Assembly: GCF_000321045.1 (NCBI RefSeq)
Contig: NZ_HE578947.1
Coordinates: 178,439-242,438, forward strand
Direction: 5' to 3'
Length of the DNA: 64,000 bases
Source: Phytobacter massiliensis JC163
GTDB taxonomy: Bacteria; Pseudomonadota; Gammaproteobacteria; Enterobacterales; Enterobacteriaceae
The position numbers and the translations under genes were made by a program. The notes under the pieces are model-generated. The model was given only the letters and a program-made list of their open reading frames with translations. It ran no database searches and was not told the origin of the DNA. Positions 1-10,947 of the stretch are shown here, piece by piece (the stretch's first letter is position 1; each line of letters begins with the position of its first letter).

Positions 1-61
1 GAATGCACCATCCTAATCGGACGTTTCATGTTGCGCTGGCAGCCTGAAAGACGAAGATTAA

Positions 62-137
<76 letters not shown>

Positions 138-219
138 AAATTTGAAAGTGTTGAAAAACACGGACCATCCAGATCACGGTGTTTAATCTGCGATAGCGCA
201 GTTTGAAGCCGAAGATTAT

Positions 220-295
<76 letters not shown>

Positions 296-564
296 AATTT
301 CTTTCTCTATAAAATTATCCACAGCGCTAAGCGCACGCTGCGGACGATTTGTCGCTTTCTTTTAAAGTATTGTGAACAGAGTTATCCACAGGCTGTAACA
401 GATCGCAAAAACGATAAAATCGTTCGACCGGTGAATAGTAACTTCATAACGTGTTGAAATTATTGAATAAAATAGGATTTCAAATTGTTAATTTGATCGC
501 TTGAACTATTTCTGCGCGTTGAATCACAATGTGTTTTTATTTTTATACACAAGCTGTGGACGAT
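296..564. other. datA: datA-like DnaA-box intergenic region
   Basis: No gene is seen in this AT-rich stretch between the last tRNA-Gly and the end of queG. It holds three DnaA-box 9-mers in the same orientation: TTATCCACA at 315-323 and 382-390, and TTATACACA at 543-551. In E. coli the datA locus, which binds DnaA with IHF and promotes DnaA-ATP hydrolysis to restrain re-initiation, lies between glyVXY and queG. Position and boxes therefore support datA. I did not find a strict IHF consensus site, and E. coli datA is described with five boxes, so some boxes may be degenerate here. Confidence 0.6.
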
Positions 565-1704
565 TCAGGCGTCACGTGCTAGCCCCTTCTCAATGACTCT
601 GACCAGCCGCTGTTTCTTCGGCAGTTGTACTTCCACAACCCCTTCGTTCCGCTTCGCTATCTGCTGCGCAATCGCCCATTCTATGTGCTCATCAAGAAGT
701 GGGTGCTCACCTCGGCGTTGCTCAAGCGCGCGCAGGTTCGCTTCGTTCCAGGGGGCATTGCCCAGCGCAACGGCAATATTTCGCAGCCAGCGTAAATGAC
801 CAATACGGCGAATGGCCGACCCTTCGGTGACTTTTAAAAACCACGCTTCGCTCCAGCCGAACAGTTCGATCAGCTCCGGCGCGTGCAACGGTTTACGCGG
901 GCTGAAATCCGCTTCGTCGGTTAACTGCGAGAAACGGTTCCAGGGGCAGATAAGCTGACAGTCATCGCAGCCGTAGATGCGGTTGCCGATAAGCGGCCGG
1001 AGCGGCTCCGGAATAGCCCCTTCAAGCTCAATGGTGAGGTACGAGATGCAGCGACGCGCGTCCACCGTATACGGCTCGACAATCGCCCCGGTGGGGCAGA
1101 TGGTGAGGCAGGCCACGCAGCGGCCGCAGCCTTCTTCAACCGGCGTGTCGGTGGGCAAGGGCAGATCGATTAATAATTCCCCGAGGAAAAAGAACGAGCC
1201 CGCCTCGCGGTTGAGGATAAGTGAGTGCTTACCTGTCCAGCCAAGCCCCGCTTTTTCTGCCAGCGGCCGTTCAAGAATGGGCGCGGAATCGACAAAGGGT
1301 CTAAAATTCAGCGAAGCACAGTGCTGCTGAATTTTTTCGCCGAGCTGCTTTAACCGGTTGCGCAGCAGCTTATGATAATCACGACCCAGCGCGTAGCGGC
1401 TGACATAGCCCAGCGCCGGGTTTTTTAACGTGCTGGCGAAGGCGGCGCGGGCGGGCAGGTAGTTCATGCGCACGCTAATAACCCGTAACGTGCCGGGCAA
1501 TAGCTCGTGCGGGCGGGCGCGCATCATGCCGTGACGGGCCATCCACGCCATTTCGCCATGGTATTGTTTGTCCAGCCATGCCTGTAACTGAGGCTCGCTG
1601 GCGGAAAGGTCGGTGTCCGTAATGCCGACCTGCTGGAAACCCAGCTCCATTCCCCACTGTTTGATATTTTGCGCTAACTGATTGAGATCGAGGGGCTGTG
1701 ACAT
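565..1704 (-). CDS. queG: epoxyqueuosine reductase QueG
   Basis: The cobalamin- and iron-sulfur-dependent reductase that converts epoxyqueuosine to queuosine in the wobble position of GUN-anticodon tRNAs, the last step of queuosine synthesis. The 379-residue protein has the conserved FVDSAP motif (Asp139) and a ferredoxin-like cluster with Cys193, Cys196, Cys199 and Cys203, followed by a second cysteine set in CDDCQLICPWN. The start at 1704 gives MSQPLDL and the length of E. coli QueG; an in-frame extension to 1809 is rejected because it runs into nnr with a low-complexity leader. Its start codon overlaps that of nnr on the other strand by two bases. Confidence 0.96.
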   Translation of the reverse strand: MSQPLDLNQLAQNIKQWGMELGFQQVGITDTDLSASEPQLQAWLDKQYHGEMAWMARHGMMRARPHELLPGTLRVISVRMNYLPARAAFASTLKNPALGYVSRYALGRDYHKLLRNRLKQLGEKIQQHCASLNFRPFVDSAPILERPLAEKAGLGWTGKHSLILNREAGSFFFLGELLIDLPLPTDTPVEEGCGRCVACLTICPTGAIVEPYTVDARRCISYLTIELEGAIPEPLRPLIGNRIYGCDDCQLICPWNRFSQLTDEADFSPRKPLHAPELIELFGWSEAWFLKVTEGSAIRRIGHLRWLRNIAVALGNAPWNEANLRALEQRRGEHPLLDEHIEWAIAQQIAKRNEGVVEVQLPKKQRLVRVIEKGLARDA

Positions 1705-3250
1705 GACGGACCATACAATGAAGAAAAACGCAGCAAGTATACCACACTCCATCTGGCCTGCGGATGCGCTAAGAGACGCGGAAAAGGAGGCCGCCGACGC
1801 GCTGGGCATTACCCTTTTCGAACTGATGCAGCGCGCGGGAGAGGCGGCCTTTAACGTTGCCCGGCAGCACTACCCTGACAGCCGCCGCTGGCTCATTCTC
1901 TGCGGGCATGGCAACAACGGCGGCGACGGCTACATTGTGGCCCGGCTGGCGGCCGCGGCGGGGCTTGAGGTCACGGTGCTTGCCGTGGAAAGCGACAAGC
2001 CGCTGCCGGAAGAGGCGCAGGCGGCGCGGGAAGCCTGGCTCAACGCGGGCGGCGAGATCCATGCTGAAACGGCTGCCTGGCCGGAAGGCGCTGACCTGAT
2101 TATCGATGGCCTGCTGGGCACCGGCCTGAACAGCGCCCCGCGGGAAAATATCGCCGCGCTGATTGACCATGCGAACGCTCATGCCGCGCCGGTGCTGGCG
2201 CTTGATATTCCCTCTGGCCTGCTGGCGCAAACCGGCGCGACGCCCGGCGCGGTAATCAATGCCGCGCATACCGTCACGTTTATCGCCCTCAAGCCAGGCC
2301 TGCTAACCGGTAAAGCGCGGGATGTGGTTGGGCAACTGCACCATCACGCGCTGGGGCTGGAGAGCTGGCTCGCGGGCCAGCAGACCGCCCTGACCCGCGT
2401 GGACGCCGCGCTGCTCCCGCGCTGGTTTACGCCGCGCAGGCCAACATCCAACAAAGGCGACCACGGTAAGCTGGTGATTATCGGCGGCGATCACGGCACG
2501 GCCGGGGCGATCCGCATGACCGGCGAAGCGGCGCTGCGCGCAGGAGCGGGGCTGGTACGGATTCTCACCCGCGCTGAGAACATTGCGCCCATCGTCACCG
2601 CCCGCCCCGAACTGATGGTCCATGAGCTTACGGCGACGTCGCTGGAAGAGAGCCTGGAATGGGCCGACGTAGCGGTGATCGGCCCCGGACTGGGGCAGGC
2701 GGAGTGGGGCAAAAAAGCGCTACAAAAAATTGAGAATTTTCGCAAACCGATGCTCTGGGACGCGGACGCGCTTAACCTTCTGGCAATCAATCCCGATAAA
2801 CGTCACAATCGCATTCTGACGCCGCATCCCGGCGAAGCCGCGCGGCTGCTGAACTGTTCCGTTGCAGAAATTGAAAGCGATCGCTTACTTTCTGCCCAGC
2901 GTCTGCTACAACGTTACGCAGGCGTAGTGGTGTTAAAAGGCGCGGGCACGGTTGTCGCCGGTGATGAAGGCGCAATCAGTATCATTGATGCAGGCAACGC
3001 CGGCATGGCCAGCGGCGGCATGGGCGACGTGCTCTCCGGCATTATTGGTTCGCTCTTAGGCCAGCAGCACAGCCTGTATGACGCGGCCTGTGCCGGATGC
3101 CTTGCCCACGGCGTCGCTGCCGATCTTCTGGCGGCGCGTCAGGGTACGCGGGGGATGCTGGCAACCGATCTTTTTTCCACGCTGGTGCGTGTCGTTAACC
3201 CGGATGTGTTTGATACAGAAGATGATGAACCGAGTAATTCCTTTACCTGA
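1703..3250 (+). CDS. nnr: bifunctional NAD(P)HX epimerase/dehydratase Nnr
   Basis: Repairs hydrated NADH and NADPH. The N-terminal YjeF_N domain (about residues 1-215) epimerises R-NAD(P)HX, and the C-terminal carbohydrate-kinase-like domain (about 225-500) performs the ADP-dependent dehydration. The C-terminal domain shows HPGEAARLL and GGMGDVLSG, typical of the dehydratase active site. The protein is 515 residues with start MTDHTMKKN, as in E. coli; Met6 (1718) is an alternative start. It is the first gene of the nnr-tsaE-amiB-mutL-miaA-hfq-hflX-hflKC series, and its 3' end overlaps tsaE by 29 bases. Confidence 0.95.
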   Translation: MTDHTMKKNAASIPHSIWPADALRDAEKEAADALGITLFELMQRAGEAAFNVARQHYPDSRRWLILCGHGNNGGDGYIVARLAAAAGLEVTVLAVESDKPLPEEAQAAREAWLNAGGEIHAETAAWPEGADLIIDGLLGTGLNSAPRENIAALIDHANAHAAPVLALDIPSGLLAQTGATPGAVINAAHTVTFIALKPGLLTGKARDVVGQLHHHALGLESWLAGQQTALTRVDAALLPRWFTPRRPTSNKGDHGKLVIIGGDHGTAGAIRMTGEAALRAGAGLVRILTRAENIAPIVTARPELMVHELTATSLEESLEWADVAVIGPGLGQAEWGKKALQKIENFRKPMLWDADALNLLAINPDKRHNRILTPHPGEAARLLNCSVAEIESDRLLSAQRLLQRYAGVVVLKGAGTVVAGDEGAISIIDAGNAGMASGGMGDVLSGIIGSLLGQQHSLYDAACAGCLAHGVAADLLAARQGTRGMLATDLFSTLVRVVNPDVFDTEDDEPSNSFT

Positions 3251-3683
3251 CGAGCAGGCGACCCTCGCGCTGGGTCAACATATGGCGCAGGCATGCAGCG
3301 GCGCCGCCGTTATCTATCTTTACGGCGATCTTGGCGCGGGTAAAACCACCTTCAGCCGGGGTTTTTTGCAGGCGCTTGGCCATAACGGTAATGTCAAAAG
3401 CCCCACCTACACGTTGGTTGAGCCGTATGCTTTGGCGAATCTCAATGTCTATCACTTCGACCTGTACCGCCTTGCGGACCCGGAAGAGCTGGAGTTTATG
3501 GGCATTCGTGACTATTTCGTCAGCGACGCGATTTGTCTGGTGGAGTGGCCGCAGCAGGGCGCAGGCGTCCTGCCTGAGCCGGATGTAGAAATTCATATCG
3601 ATTACCAGGGGCAGGGACGTGAGGCGCGGGTTTGCGCTGTCTCTGCCGCGGGTGATGCGTTACTGGCGCGTTTAGCAGGTTAA
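3222..3683 (+). CDS. tsaE: tRNA t6A synthesis ATPase TsaE
   Basis: The ATPase partner of TsaB and TsaD in synthesis of N6-threonylcarbamoyladenosine at position 37 of ANN-decoding tRNAs. The Walker A motif GDLGAGKTT is at residues 35-43, and a conserved CLVEWPQQG segment follows in the second half. The start at 3222 gives MMNRVIPLP and 153 residues, the family length. An upstream in-frame start at 3078 would lie deep inside nnr and is rejected. The 29-base overlap with nnr suggests translational coupling. Confidence 0.95.
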   Translation: MMNRVIPLPDEQATLALGQHMAQACSGAAVIYLYGDLGAGKTTFSRGFLQALGHNGNVKSPTYTLVEPYALANLNVYHFDLYRLADPEELEFMGIRDYFVSDAICLVEWPQQGAGVLPEPDVEIHIDYQGQGREARVCAVSAAGDALLARLAG

Positions 3684-3699
3684 TTTAAGGGATGGCGGG

Positions 3700-5037
3700 A
3701 TGATGTATCGCGTAACAAGTTGGCTGATGGCCGCGCTGATGATGTTCAGCCTGCAGGCTGGCGCGGCGAGTTTATCGGATATCCAGGTTTCCAACGGGGA
3801 CACACAGGCCCGCATCACCTTTAGTTTTATGGGCGACCCGGAGTATGCCTTTTCGCAAGAGGGCAAACGCAGCGTGGCGCTGGATATCAAGCAGACTGGC
3901 GTTATTCAGGGGCTGCCGCTGCAGTTTAGCGGCAACAATCTGGTGAAGAGTATTCGCTCCGGTACGCCGAAGGATAACCAGTCTCTGCGGCTGGTGGTCG
4001 ACTTAACGCAAAACGGCAAAACCCGCGCGGTAAAACAGCAAAGCGGCGCGGGCTATACGGTGGTCTTCACCATTGACGCCGATGTTCCGCCGCCCCCGCC
4101 GCCGCCGAAGGTGGTGGTGCAGCACACACAAACGCCCGCCGTCGCTGTCGCTCCCCGGCCCGCGCAGCCGGCGCGTAATCCGTTTAAAACCGATAACGAC
4201 CGTATCACCAGCGTCACCAGCAGCAACACGGTGACGCGGCCTGCCTCGCAGTCGCGTCCGGTTTCTGGCGATAAAGTGATCATCGCCATTGACGCCGGTC
4301 ACGGCGGTCAGGACCCTGGCGCGATAGGCCCCGGCGGCACGCGGGAGAAAAACGTTACCATCGCCATCGCCCGCAAATTGCGTACTTTACTGAATGACGA
4401 TCCGATGTTTAAAGCCGTGCTGACCCGTGACGGCGACTATTTTATTTCCGTGATGGGGCGCTCGGACGTGGCGCGCAAGCAGAACGCCAATTTCCTGGTC
4501 TCTATCCACGCTGACGCCGCGCCCAACCGCGACGCGACGGGCGCATCCGTGTGGGTGCTCTCTAACCGCCGCGCGAACAGCGAAATGGCCGGCTGGCTGG
4601 AACAGCATGAGAAGCAGTCCGAACTGCTGGGCGGCGCGGGGGATGTACTGGCGAACAGCCAGGCCGATCCCTACCTGAGCCAGGCGGTGCTTGATTTACA
4701 ATTCGGCCATTCTCAGCGCGTCGGGTATGATGTCGCGACTAATATGCTCAGCCAGCTTGGCCGGATCGGTTCGCTGCACAAGCGCAGGCCGGAACATGCC
4801 AGCCTGGGCGTGCTGCGCTCGCCGGATATTCCGTCGGTGCTGGTGGAGACCGGCTTTATCAGTAACAACGGTGAAGAGCGCCTGCTGGGAAGCGATGCCT
4901 ATCAGCAGCAGCTTGCCGAAGCCATCTACAGCGGTCTGCGCAACTATTTCCAGGCGCATCCGCTACAGTCGTCGCCGCAGGGCGGCGGGGCGCAGATGGC
5001 CAGCGCGGAAACGTCTTCACGCGGGTTGTTTAATTAA
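3700..5037 (+). CDS. amiB: N-acetylmuramoyl-L-alanine amidase AmiB
   Basis: A periplasmic zinc amidase that cleaves septal peptidoglycan during daughter-cell separation; in E. coli it is activated by EnvC. The 445-residue protein has a signal peptide (about 1-23), an AMIN septal-targeting domain (about 25-125), a linker with seven consecutive prolines and an Amidase_3 catalytic domain (from about 190). Zinc and catalytic residues are visible in [19 protein letters not shown] and VETGFISN. Its length equals that of E. coli AmiB. It starts 16 bases after tsaE and is followed 9 bases later by mutL. Confidence 0.96.
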   Translation: MMYRVTSWLMAALMMFSLQAGAASLSDIQVSNGDTQARITFSFMGDPEYAFSQEGKRSVALDIKQTGVIQGLPLQFSGNNLVKSIRSGTPKDNQSLRLVVDLTQNGKTRAVKQQSGAGYTVVFTIDADVPPPPPPPKVVVQHTQTPAVAVAPRPAQPARNPFKTDNDRITSVTSSNTVTRPASQSRPVSGDKVIIAIDAGHGGQDPGAIGPGGTREKNVTIAIARKLRTLLNDDPMFKAVLTRDGDYFISVMGRSDVARKQNANFLVSIHADAAPNRDATGASVWVLSNRRANSEMAGWLEQHEKQSELLGGAGDVLANSQADPYLSQAVLDLQFGHSQRVGYDVATNMLSQLGRIGSLHKRRPEHASLGVLRSPDIPSVLVETGFISNNGEERLLGSDAYQQQLAEAIYSGLRNYFQAHPLQSSPQGGGAQMASAETSSRGLFN

Positions 5038-5046
5038 GGAGCATTC

Positions 5047-6903
5047 ATGCCGATTCAGGTTCTGCCGCCGCAGCTTGCGAACCAGATCGCCGCTGGCGAG
5101 GTGGTGGAACGCCCTGCGTCGGTGGTCAAAGAGCTGGTAGAGAACAGTATTGATGCGGGGGCAACCCGCATCGATATTGATATCGAGCGCGGCGGCGCGA
5201 AACTTATTCGTATCCGCGACAACGGCTGCGGTATCAAAAAAGAGGAGCTGGCGTTAGCGCTTGCCCGCCACGCCACCAGTAAAATCGCCTCCCTTGACGA
5301 TCTTGAAGCCATCATCAGCCTGGGTTTTCGCGGCGAGGCGCTGGCCAGTATCAGCTCCGTCTCACGCCTTACGCTCACCTCCCGCACCGCCGACCAGGCG
5401 GAAGCCTGGCAGGCCTATGCGGAAGGGCGTGATATGGATGTTACCGTCAAGCCCGCAGCGCACCCGGTCGGCACCACCCTTGAGGTGCTGGATCTCTTCT
5501 ATAACACCCCCGCCCGCCGCAAGTTTATGCGCACGGAAAAAACCGAGTTTGGCCATATTGATGAAGTGGTTCGCCGCATTGCGCTGGCGCGTTTTGACGT
5601 CACCATCAATCTTACCCATAACGGGAAGCTGATGCGGCAATACCGCGCCGTAGCGCAGGGCGGGCAGAAAGAGCGTCGGCTGGGAGCCATTTGCGGTACG
5701 CCATTTCTGGAACAGGCGCTGGCGATAGAGTGGCAGCACGGCGATCTGGCGCTGCGCGGCTGGGTCGCTGAACCTGGCGCCACCACCTCTGCTTTTGCCG
5801 AGATTCAATATTGCTACGTGAACGGCCGGATGATGCGCGACCGCCTGATCAACCACGCTATTCGCCAGGCCTGCGAAGATAAGCTCGGGGCCGACCAGCA
5901 ACCCGCCTTTGTGCTCTATCTGGATATCGATCCTCATCAGGTGGATGTCAACGTCCACCCGGCGAAGCACGAAGTGCGTTTTCATCAGTCGCGGCTGGTC
6001 CACGACTTTATCTATCAGGGCGTGCTGAGCGTCTTCCAGCAGCGCGCTGCGCCCACGCTGCCGCTGGAGCCAGAAGCCCCCGCGCCGCGTTCGCTGCCGG
6101 AAAACCGCGTGGCGGCAGGGCGCAACCAGTTTGCTGAGCCGTCCGTAATGCGTGAGCCTGCGCCGTCGCGCCCGTCAGCCCCCTCCGGGGCAAGCCGTGG
6201 CAACGCTTCCGGCGCGCCCGGCTGGCCGCATGCCCAGCCGGGATATCAGAAGCAGCAAGGGGCGCTCTACCGTCAGCTACTGGAAACCCCGGAAGCAAAA
6301 GGGAGAGCCGAACCGGCCACCGTGGCCGCTCCCGCCCCGGACGCCCACAGCCAGAGCTTTGGCCGCGTATTAACGGTGCTGACCCCGGACTATGCGCTGC
6401 TTGAGCGCGACGGCAGGCTGGCGTTACTGTCGCTGACGGTGGCGGAGCGCTGGCTCCGGCAGGCGCAGCTGCTGCCTTCCGACGGTACGGCATGCGGCCA
6501 GCCGCTGCTTATTCCGGTGCGGATCAAAGCATCGGCCCCTGAGCTTGCGGCGCTGCGTGGCGCGCAGCCTGTCCTTGCCCAAATGGGCGTGGAATTTTTA
6601 CCGGATGGGCAGTACGTCACGATTCGCGCCGTGCCTTTACCCTTACGCCAACAAAATTTACAAAACTTGATTCCTGAACTGATAGGCTACCTGGCGCAGC
6701 AGACAGAGATTGATGTGGTGAATATATCCCACTGGCTCGCGCGTCACCTTGCCAGCGAACACGCCCAGTGGAATATGGCGCAGGCCATCAGCCTGTTAGC
6801 CGATGTTGAGCGTCTCTGTCCGCATCTGGTGAAGACCCCGCCGGATGGTTTACTACAACCTGTTGATTTATCTTTGGCGATGAACGCCCTGAAACATGAG
6901 TGA
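5047..6903 (+). CDS. mutL: DNA mismatch repair protein MutL
   Basis: The GHKL ATPase that links MutS-bound mismatches to MutH and UvrD. The N-terminal ATPase domain (about 1-330) has Glu29 in KELVENS, the Asp58 motif DNGCGI and GFRGEAL. A proline/alanine-rich linker (about 340-430) joins a C-terminal dimerisation domain. No DQHA-type endonuclease motif is seen, as expected for an organism using MutH. At 618 residues it is 3 longer than E. coli MutL, the difference falling within the linker. Its end overlaps miaA by 8 bases. Confidence 0.97.
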   Translation: MPIQVLPPQLANQIAAGEVVERPASVVKELVENSIDAGATRIDIDIERGGAKLIRIRDNGCGIKKEELALALARHATSKIASLDDLEAIISLGFRGEALASISSVSRLTLTSRTADQAEAWQAYAEGRDMDVTVKPAAHPVGTTLEVLDLFYNTPARRKFMRTEKTEFGHIDEVVRRIALARFDVTINLTHNGKLMRQYRAVAQGGQKERRLGAICGTPFLEQALAIEWQHGDLALRGWVAEPGATTSAFAEIQYCYVNGRMMRDRLINHAIRQACEDKLGADQQPAFVLYLDIDPHQVDVNVHPAKHEVRFHQSRLVHDFIYQGVLSVFQQRAAPTLPLEPEAPAPRSLPENRVAAGRNQFAEPSVMREPAPSRPSAPSGASRGNASGAPGWPHAQPGYQKQQGALYRQLLETPEAKGRAEPATVAAPAPDAHSQSFGRVLTVLTPDYALLERDGRLALLSLTVAERWLRQAQLLPSDGTACGQPLLIPVRIKASAPELAALRGAQPVLAQMGVEFLPDGQYVTIRAVPLPLRQQNLQNLIPELIGYLAQQTEIDVVNISHWLARHLASEHAQWNMAQAISLLADVERLCPHLVKTPPDGLLQPVDLSLAMNALKHE

Positions 6904-7822
6904 TGTAAGTAAGGCTGGCCTGCCTAAGGCGATTTTTTTGATGGGGCCGACGGCCTCCGGTAAAACGGCGTTAGCCATTGAGTTACGTAAAGTTTTGCCA
7001 GTTGAGTTGATAAGCGTGGATTCAGCCCTTATTTATCAGGGAATGGATATCGGCACGGCGAAGCCCAGTGCCGAAGAATTACGCGCCGCGCCGCACCGGC
7101 TGTTGGATATTCTCGACCCGGCGCAGGCTTATTCCGCCGCCGATTTTCGCCGCGATGCGCTGGCGGCGATGGCGGAGATTACCGCCGCCGGGCGAATCCC
7201 GCTGCTGGTGGGCGGCACGATGCTCTACTTTAAGGCGCTGCTGGAGGGGCTTTCACCGCTGCCCTCCGCCGACCCGAAGGTCAGAGCAGAGATTGAAAAA
7301 CAGGCGGCAGAGCGGGGTTGGAACGCGTTACATCAGCAGTTACAGGAGATTGACCCTGTCGCCGCTGCGCGAATCCACCCAAACGATCCGCAAAGGCTTT
7401 CCCGGGCACTGGAAGTTTTTTTCATTTCGGGTAAAACTTTAACAGATCTGACGCAAACGTCAGGAGACGCTCTGCCTTACCAGGTGCATCAGTTCGCCAT
7501 CGCCCCGGCGAGCCGTGAACTGCTCCATCAAAGAATCGAGCAGCGTTTTCATCAGATGTTGGCTTCAGGTTTTGAAGCAGAAGTGCGGGCGCTTTTTGCT
7601 CGCGGAGATTTGCATAAGGACATGCCTTCCATTCGGTGTGTGGGGTATCGCCAGATGTGGTCATATCTTGAAGGCGAAATTTCATACGACGAAATGGTTT
7701 ACCGAGGTGTTTGCGCCACGAGACAGCTGGCAAAGCGGCAAATAACCTGGTTGCGAGGCTGGGATGGCGTTCACTGGCTCGACAGTGAAAAGCCGCAGCA
7801 GTCTTACAACGAAGTGTTATAG
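6896..7822 (+). CDS. miaA: tRNA dimethylallyltransferase MiaA (short C-terminus)
   Basis: Transfers a dimethylallyl group to adenosine 37 of UNN-decoding tRNAs. The P-loop GPTASGKT is at residues 17-24, followed by the [16 protein letters not shown] segment and the VGGTMLY loop. The protein ends at 308 residues with NEVL. E. coli MiaA has 316 residues and continues after EVL with QVVGAIAG. Here a TAG stop (7820-7822) stands where the Gln codon is expected, and the next seven codons read V-I-G-A-I-A-S before TGA at 7844. This looks like a CAG-to-TAG change that removes eight terminal residues; the catalytic parts are intact. Confidence 0.95.
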   Translation: MSDVSKAGLPKAIFLMGPTASGKTALAIELRKVLPVELISVDSALIYQGMDIGTAKPSAEELRAAPHRLLDILDPAQAYSAADFRRDALAAMAEITAAGRIPLLVGGTMLYFKALLEGLSPLPSADPKVRAEIEKQAAERGWNALHQQLQEIDPVAAARIHPNDPQRLSRALEVFFISGKTLTDLTQTSGDALPYQVHQFAIAPASRELLHQRIEQRFHQMLASGFEAEVRALFARGDLHKDMPSIRCVGYRQMWSYLEGEISYDEMVYRGVCATRQLAKRQITWLRGWDGVHWLDSEKPQQSYNEVL

Positions 7823-7930
7823 GTTATTGGTGCTATCGCGAGTTGAATGTGTACAATTAAGTTGAATCGTGCGCAAAATTTTACGCAGTTTTCAGAACTC
7901 CCGGGTTCTAAGTACAAAACAAGCATATAA

Positions 7931-8248
<318 letters not shown>

Positions 8249-8323
8249 GGTTGCTGGCTGTTTATTTACATCGGGGAGCCAGAATATCTGCGTTCCCCGC
8301 TGATCTTTTTTGAGGGTTTACGC

Positions 8324-9604
8324 TTGTTTGACCGTTATGACGCCGGTGAGCAGGCGGTACTGGTACACATCTATTTTTCGCAAGACAAAGATATGGAAGA
8401 CCTCCAGGAGTTTGAATCTCTGGTCTCTTCCGCCGGTGTCGAAGCAATGCAGGTGATTACCGGTAGCCGTAAAGCACCGCACCCAAAGTATTTTGTAGGT
8501 GAAGGTAAAGCCGTTGAGATTGCGGACGCCGTAAAAGCAACGGGTGCCTCCGTCGTGCTTTTTGATCATGCGCTGACCCCAGCCCAGGAACGTAACCTGG
8601 AACAACTGTGCGAATGCCGCGTTATCGATCGCACAGGCCTTATTTTAGATATTTTCGCCCAGCGTGCGCGTACCCATGAGGGTAAGCTGCAGGTTGAGCT
8701 GGCGCAGCTGCGCCATCTGGCGACGCGCCTTGTGCGCGGCTGGACCCACCTTGAACGGCAGAAAGGCGGGATTGGTTTACGCGGGCCGGGGGAAACTCAG
8801 CTCGAAACCGACCGTCGGCTGTTAAGAAACCGTATTACCCAGATTCTCTCGCGTCTCGAAAAAGTGGAGAAGCAGCGTGAGCAGGGCCGCCGTTCCCGCA
8901 CCAAAGCGGACATCCCAACGGTGTCGCTGGTGGGGTATACCAACGCCGGAAAATCCACCCTGTTTAACCAAATCACCGAGGCGCAGGTCTATGCCGCAGA
9001 CCAGCTGTTTGCGACCCTGGACCCCACGCTGCGCCGTATTGACGTGACGGACGTGGGTGAGACGGTGCTGGCGGATACCGTAGGGTTTATTCGCCACCTG
9101 CCGCATGACCTGGTGGCCGCATTTAAAGCTACCCTGCAGGAGACCCGGCAGGCGACGCTGCTGCTGCACGTGATCGACGCCGCCGACGTGCGCGTACAGG
9201 ACAATATCGAAGCGGTGAATATTGTGCTGGAAGAGATCGACGCGCATGAAATTCCGACCCTGCTGGTGATGAACAAAATCGATATGCTGGACGACTTCGA
9301 GCCGCGTATCGACAGGGACGATGAAAATAAACCAATTCGGGTCTGGCTTTCTGCCCAGACCGGGGTTGGCGTACCACTGTTATTCCAGGCTTTAACAGAG
9401 CGACTGTCCGGTGAGATTGCGCAGCACACATTACTGCTGCCTGCGGCCGAGGGGCGTTTGAGAAGCCGTTTTTATCAGCTTCAGGCCATTGAAAAAGAGT
9501 GGATGGAGGAGGACGGCAGTCTTGGCATACAGGTGCGTATGCCGATTGTGGACTGGCGGCGTCTCTGTAAACAAGAACCGGCACTGGAAGACTATGTCGT
9601 CTGA
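8324..9604 (+). CDS. hflX: ribosome-associated GTPase HflX (TTG start)
   Basis: A GTPase of the Obg-HflX group that splits stalled or heat-damaged 70S ribosomes. The N-terminal HflX domain and helical linker contain [15 protein letters not shown]. The G domain has G1 GYTNAGKST, the DPTLR switch, DTVGFI (G3) and NKID (G4). The start codon is TTG, giving MFDRYDAG and 426 residues as in E. coli, which also uses an unusual start. It lies 75 bases after hfq and belongs to the same transcription unit. Confidence 0.96.
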   Translation: MFDRYDAGEQAVLVHIYFSQDKDMEDLQEFESLVSSAGVEAMQVITGSRKAPHPKYFVGEGKAVEIADAVKATGASVVLFDHALTPAQERNLEQLCECRVIDRTGLILDIFAQRARTHEGKLQVELAQLRHLATRLVRGWTHLERQKGGIGLRGPGETQLETDRRLLRNRITQILSRLEKVEKQREQGRRSRTKADIPTVSLVGYTNAGKSTLFNQITEAQVYAADQLFATLDPTLRRIDVTDVGETVLADTVGFIRHLPHDLVAAFKATLQETRQATLLLHVIDAADVRVQDNIEAVNIVLEEIDAHEIPTLLVMNKIDMLDDFEPRIDRDDENKPIRVWLSAQTGVGVPLLFQALTERLSGEIAQHTLLLPAAEGRLRSRFYQLQAIEKEWMEEDGSLGIQVRMPIVDWRRLCKQEPALEDYVV

Positions 9605-9685
9605 CCGGTTGGCCTGATGAATTTTCCCCTTTGGGGTACCCGATGCAGTAAGGGTAAAACCGTATAACGAATATGGAGCACATAC

Positions 9686-10945
9686 ATGGCGTGGAACCAG
9701 CCCGGTAATAACGGACAAGACCGCGACCCGTGGGGGAGCAGCAAACCTGGCGGCAACCCTGAGGGAAATGGAAATAAAGGCGGTCGCGATCAGGGGCCGC
9801 CCGATCTGGATGATATTTTCCGTAAGTTGAGCAAAAAACTCGGCGGTCTGGGCGGAGGTAAAGGCGGCGGTGGCACAAGCCAGCAGCCTTCAGGCCCGCG
9901 CGGGCATATCGGCGGGCGCGTGGTTACTATCGTTGCCGCCGCCGCGGTAATCATCTGGGCCGCCAGCGGGTTCTATACCATTAAAGAAGCGGAGCGCGGC
10001 GTCGTGACCCGTTTCGGTAAGTTCGACCATCTGGTCGAGCCGGGTCTGAACTGGAAACCGACCTTTATTGACAGCGTGACGGCGGTTAACGTCGAGTCCG
10101 TACGCGAACTCGCTGCCTCCGGCGTGATGCTGACCTCTGACGAAAACGTCGTGCGCGTTGAGATGAACGTCCAGTACCGGGTGACCGATCCGGAGCGCTA
10201 TCTGTTTAGCGTTACCAGCGCGGACGATAGCCTGCGTCAGGCCACCGACAGCGCCCTGCGCGGCGTCATCGGTAAATACACCATGGACCGCATCCTCACC
10301 GAAGGGCGTACCGTGATTCGTAGCGATACCCAGCGTGAGCTGGAAGAGACCATTCGTCCGTATAACATGGGTATCACCCTGCTGGACGTCAACTTCCAGG
10401 CTGCCCGTCCGCCGGAAGAGGTCAAAGCCGCGTTTGACGATGCGATTGCCGCCCGTGAAAACGAACAGCAGTACATCCGTGAAGCCGAAGCCTACACCAA
10501 CGAAGTCCAGCCGCGTGCTAACGGTCAGGCGCAGCGTATCCTCGAAGAGGCGCGCGCGTACAAAACGCAGACCGTTCTGGAAGCGCAGGGTGAAGTGGCC
10601 CGTTTCGCTAAGATCCTGCCGGAATACAAAGCCGCGCCGGAAATTACCCGCGAGCGTCTCTATATCGAGACCATGGAAAAAGTACTGAGCCATACGCGTA
10701 AAGTGCTGGTCAACGATAAAGGCGGCAACCTGATGGTGTTACCGCTCGATCAAATGCTGAAAGGGGGTAACGCTCCTGCGGCAAAGAGTGACAACAGCGG
10801 CGCAAACAACCTGCTGCGCCTGCCGCCTGCGTCTTCATCCGGCAATAGCGGAGCAAGCAACAACGCCCCGGCCAGCCAGGGCGACATTATGGACCAACGC
10901 CGCGCCAACGCGCAGCGTAACGACTACCAGCGTCAGGGGGAATAA
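9686..10945 (+). CDS. hflK: FtsH modulator HflK
   Basis: An SPFH/prohibitin-family membrane protein that with HflC forms the large cage around the FtsH protease and tempers its activity. The N-terminal 75 residues are rich in Gly, Asn and Lys. One transmembrane segment (about 78-98) is followed by the periplasmic SPFH domain and a long helical region, ending in a low-complexity Ser/Asn/Ala tail. The length is 419 residues, as in E. coli. hflC begins 3 bases after its stop codon, consistent with coupled synthesis of the two partners. Confidence 0.97.
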   Translation: MAWNQPGNNGQDRDPWGSSKPGGNPEGNGNKGGRDQGPPDLDDIFRKLSKKLGGLGGGKGGGGTSQQPSGPRGHIGGRVVTIVAAAAVIIWAASGFYTIKEAERGVVTRFGKFDHLVEPGLNWKPTFIDSVTAVNVESVRELAASGVMLTSDENVVRVEMNVQYRVTDPERYLFSVTSADDSLRQATDSALRGVIGKYTMDRILTEGRTVIRSDTQRELEETIRPYNMGITLLDVNFQAARPPEEVKAAFDDAIAARENEQQYIREAEAYTNEVQPRANGQAQRILEEARAYKTQTVLEAQGEVARFAKILPEYKAAPEITRERLYIETMEKVLSHTRKVLVNDKGGNLMVLPLDQMLKGGNAPAAKSDNSGANNLLRLPPASSSGNSGASNNAPASQGDIMDQRRANAQRNDYQRQGE

Positions 10946-10947
10946 CG

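Noticed and set aside
420-500. IHF site in the datA-like region
   Set aside because: The stretch near 490-498 (tttgatcg) resembles part of the consensus but fails the second half; no strict match was found.
1705-1809. N-terminal extension of queG
   Set aside because: It overlaps the coding start of nnr, is low in complexity and exceeds the family length by 35 residues.
9129-9878. Long minus-strand open frames opposite hflX, hflK, rnr, purA and similar genes
   Set aside because: These are shadows of GC-rich coding genes; they lack ribosome-binding sites and recognisable domains.
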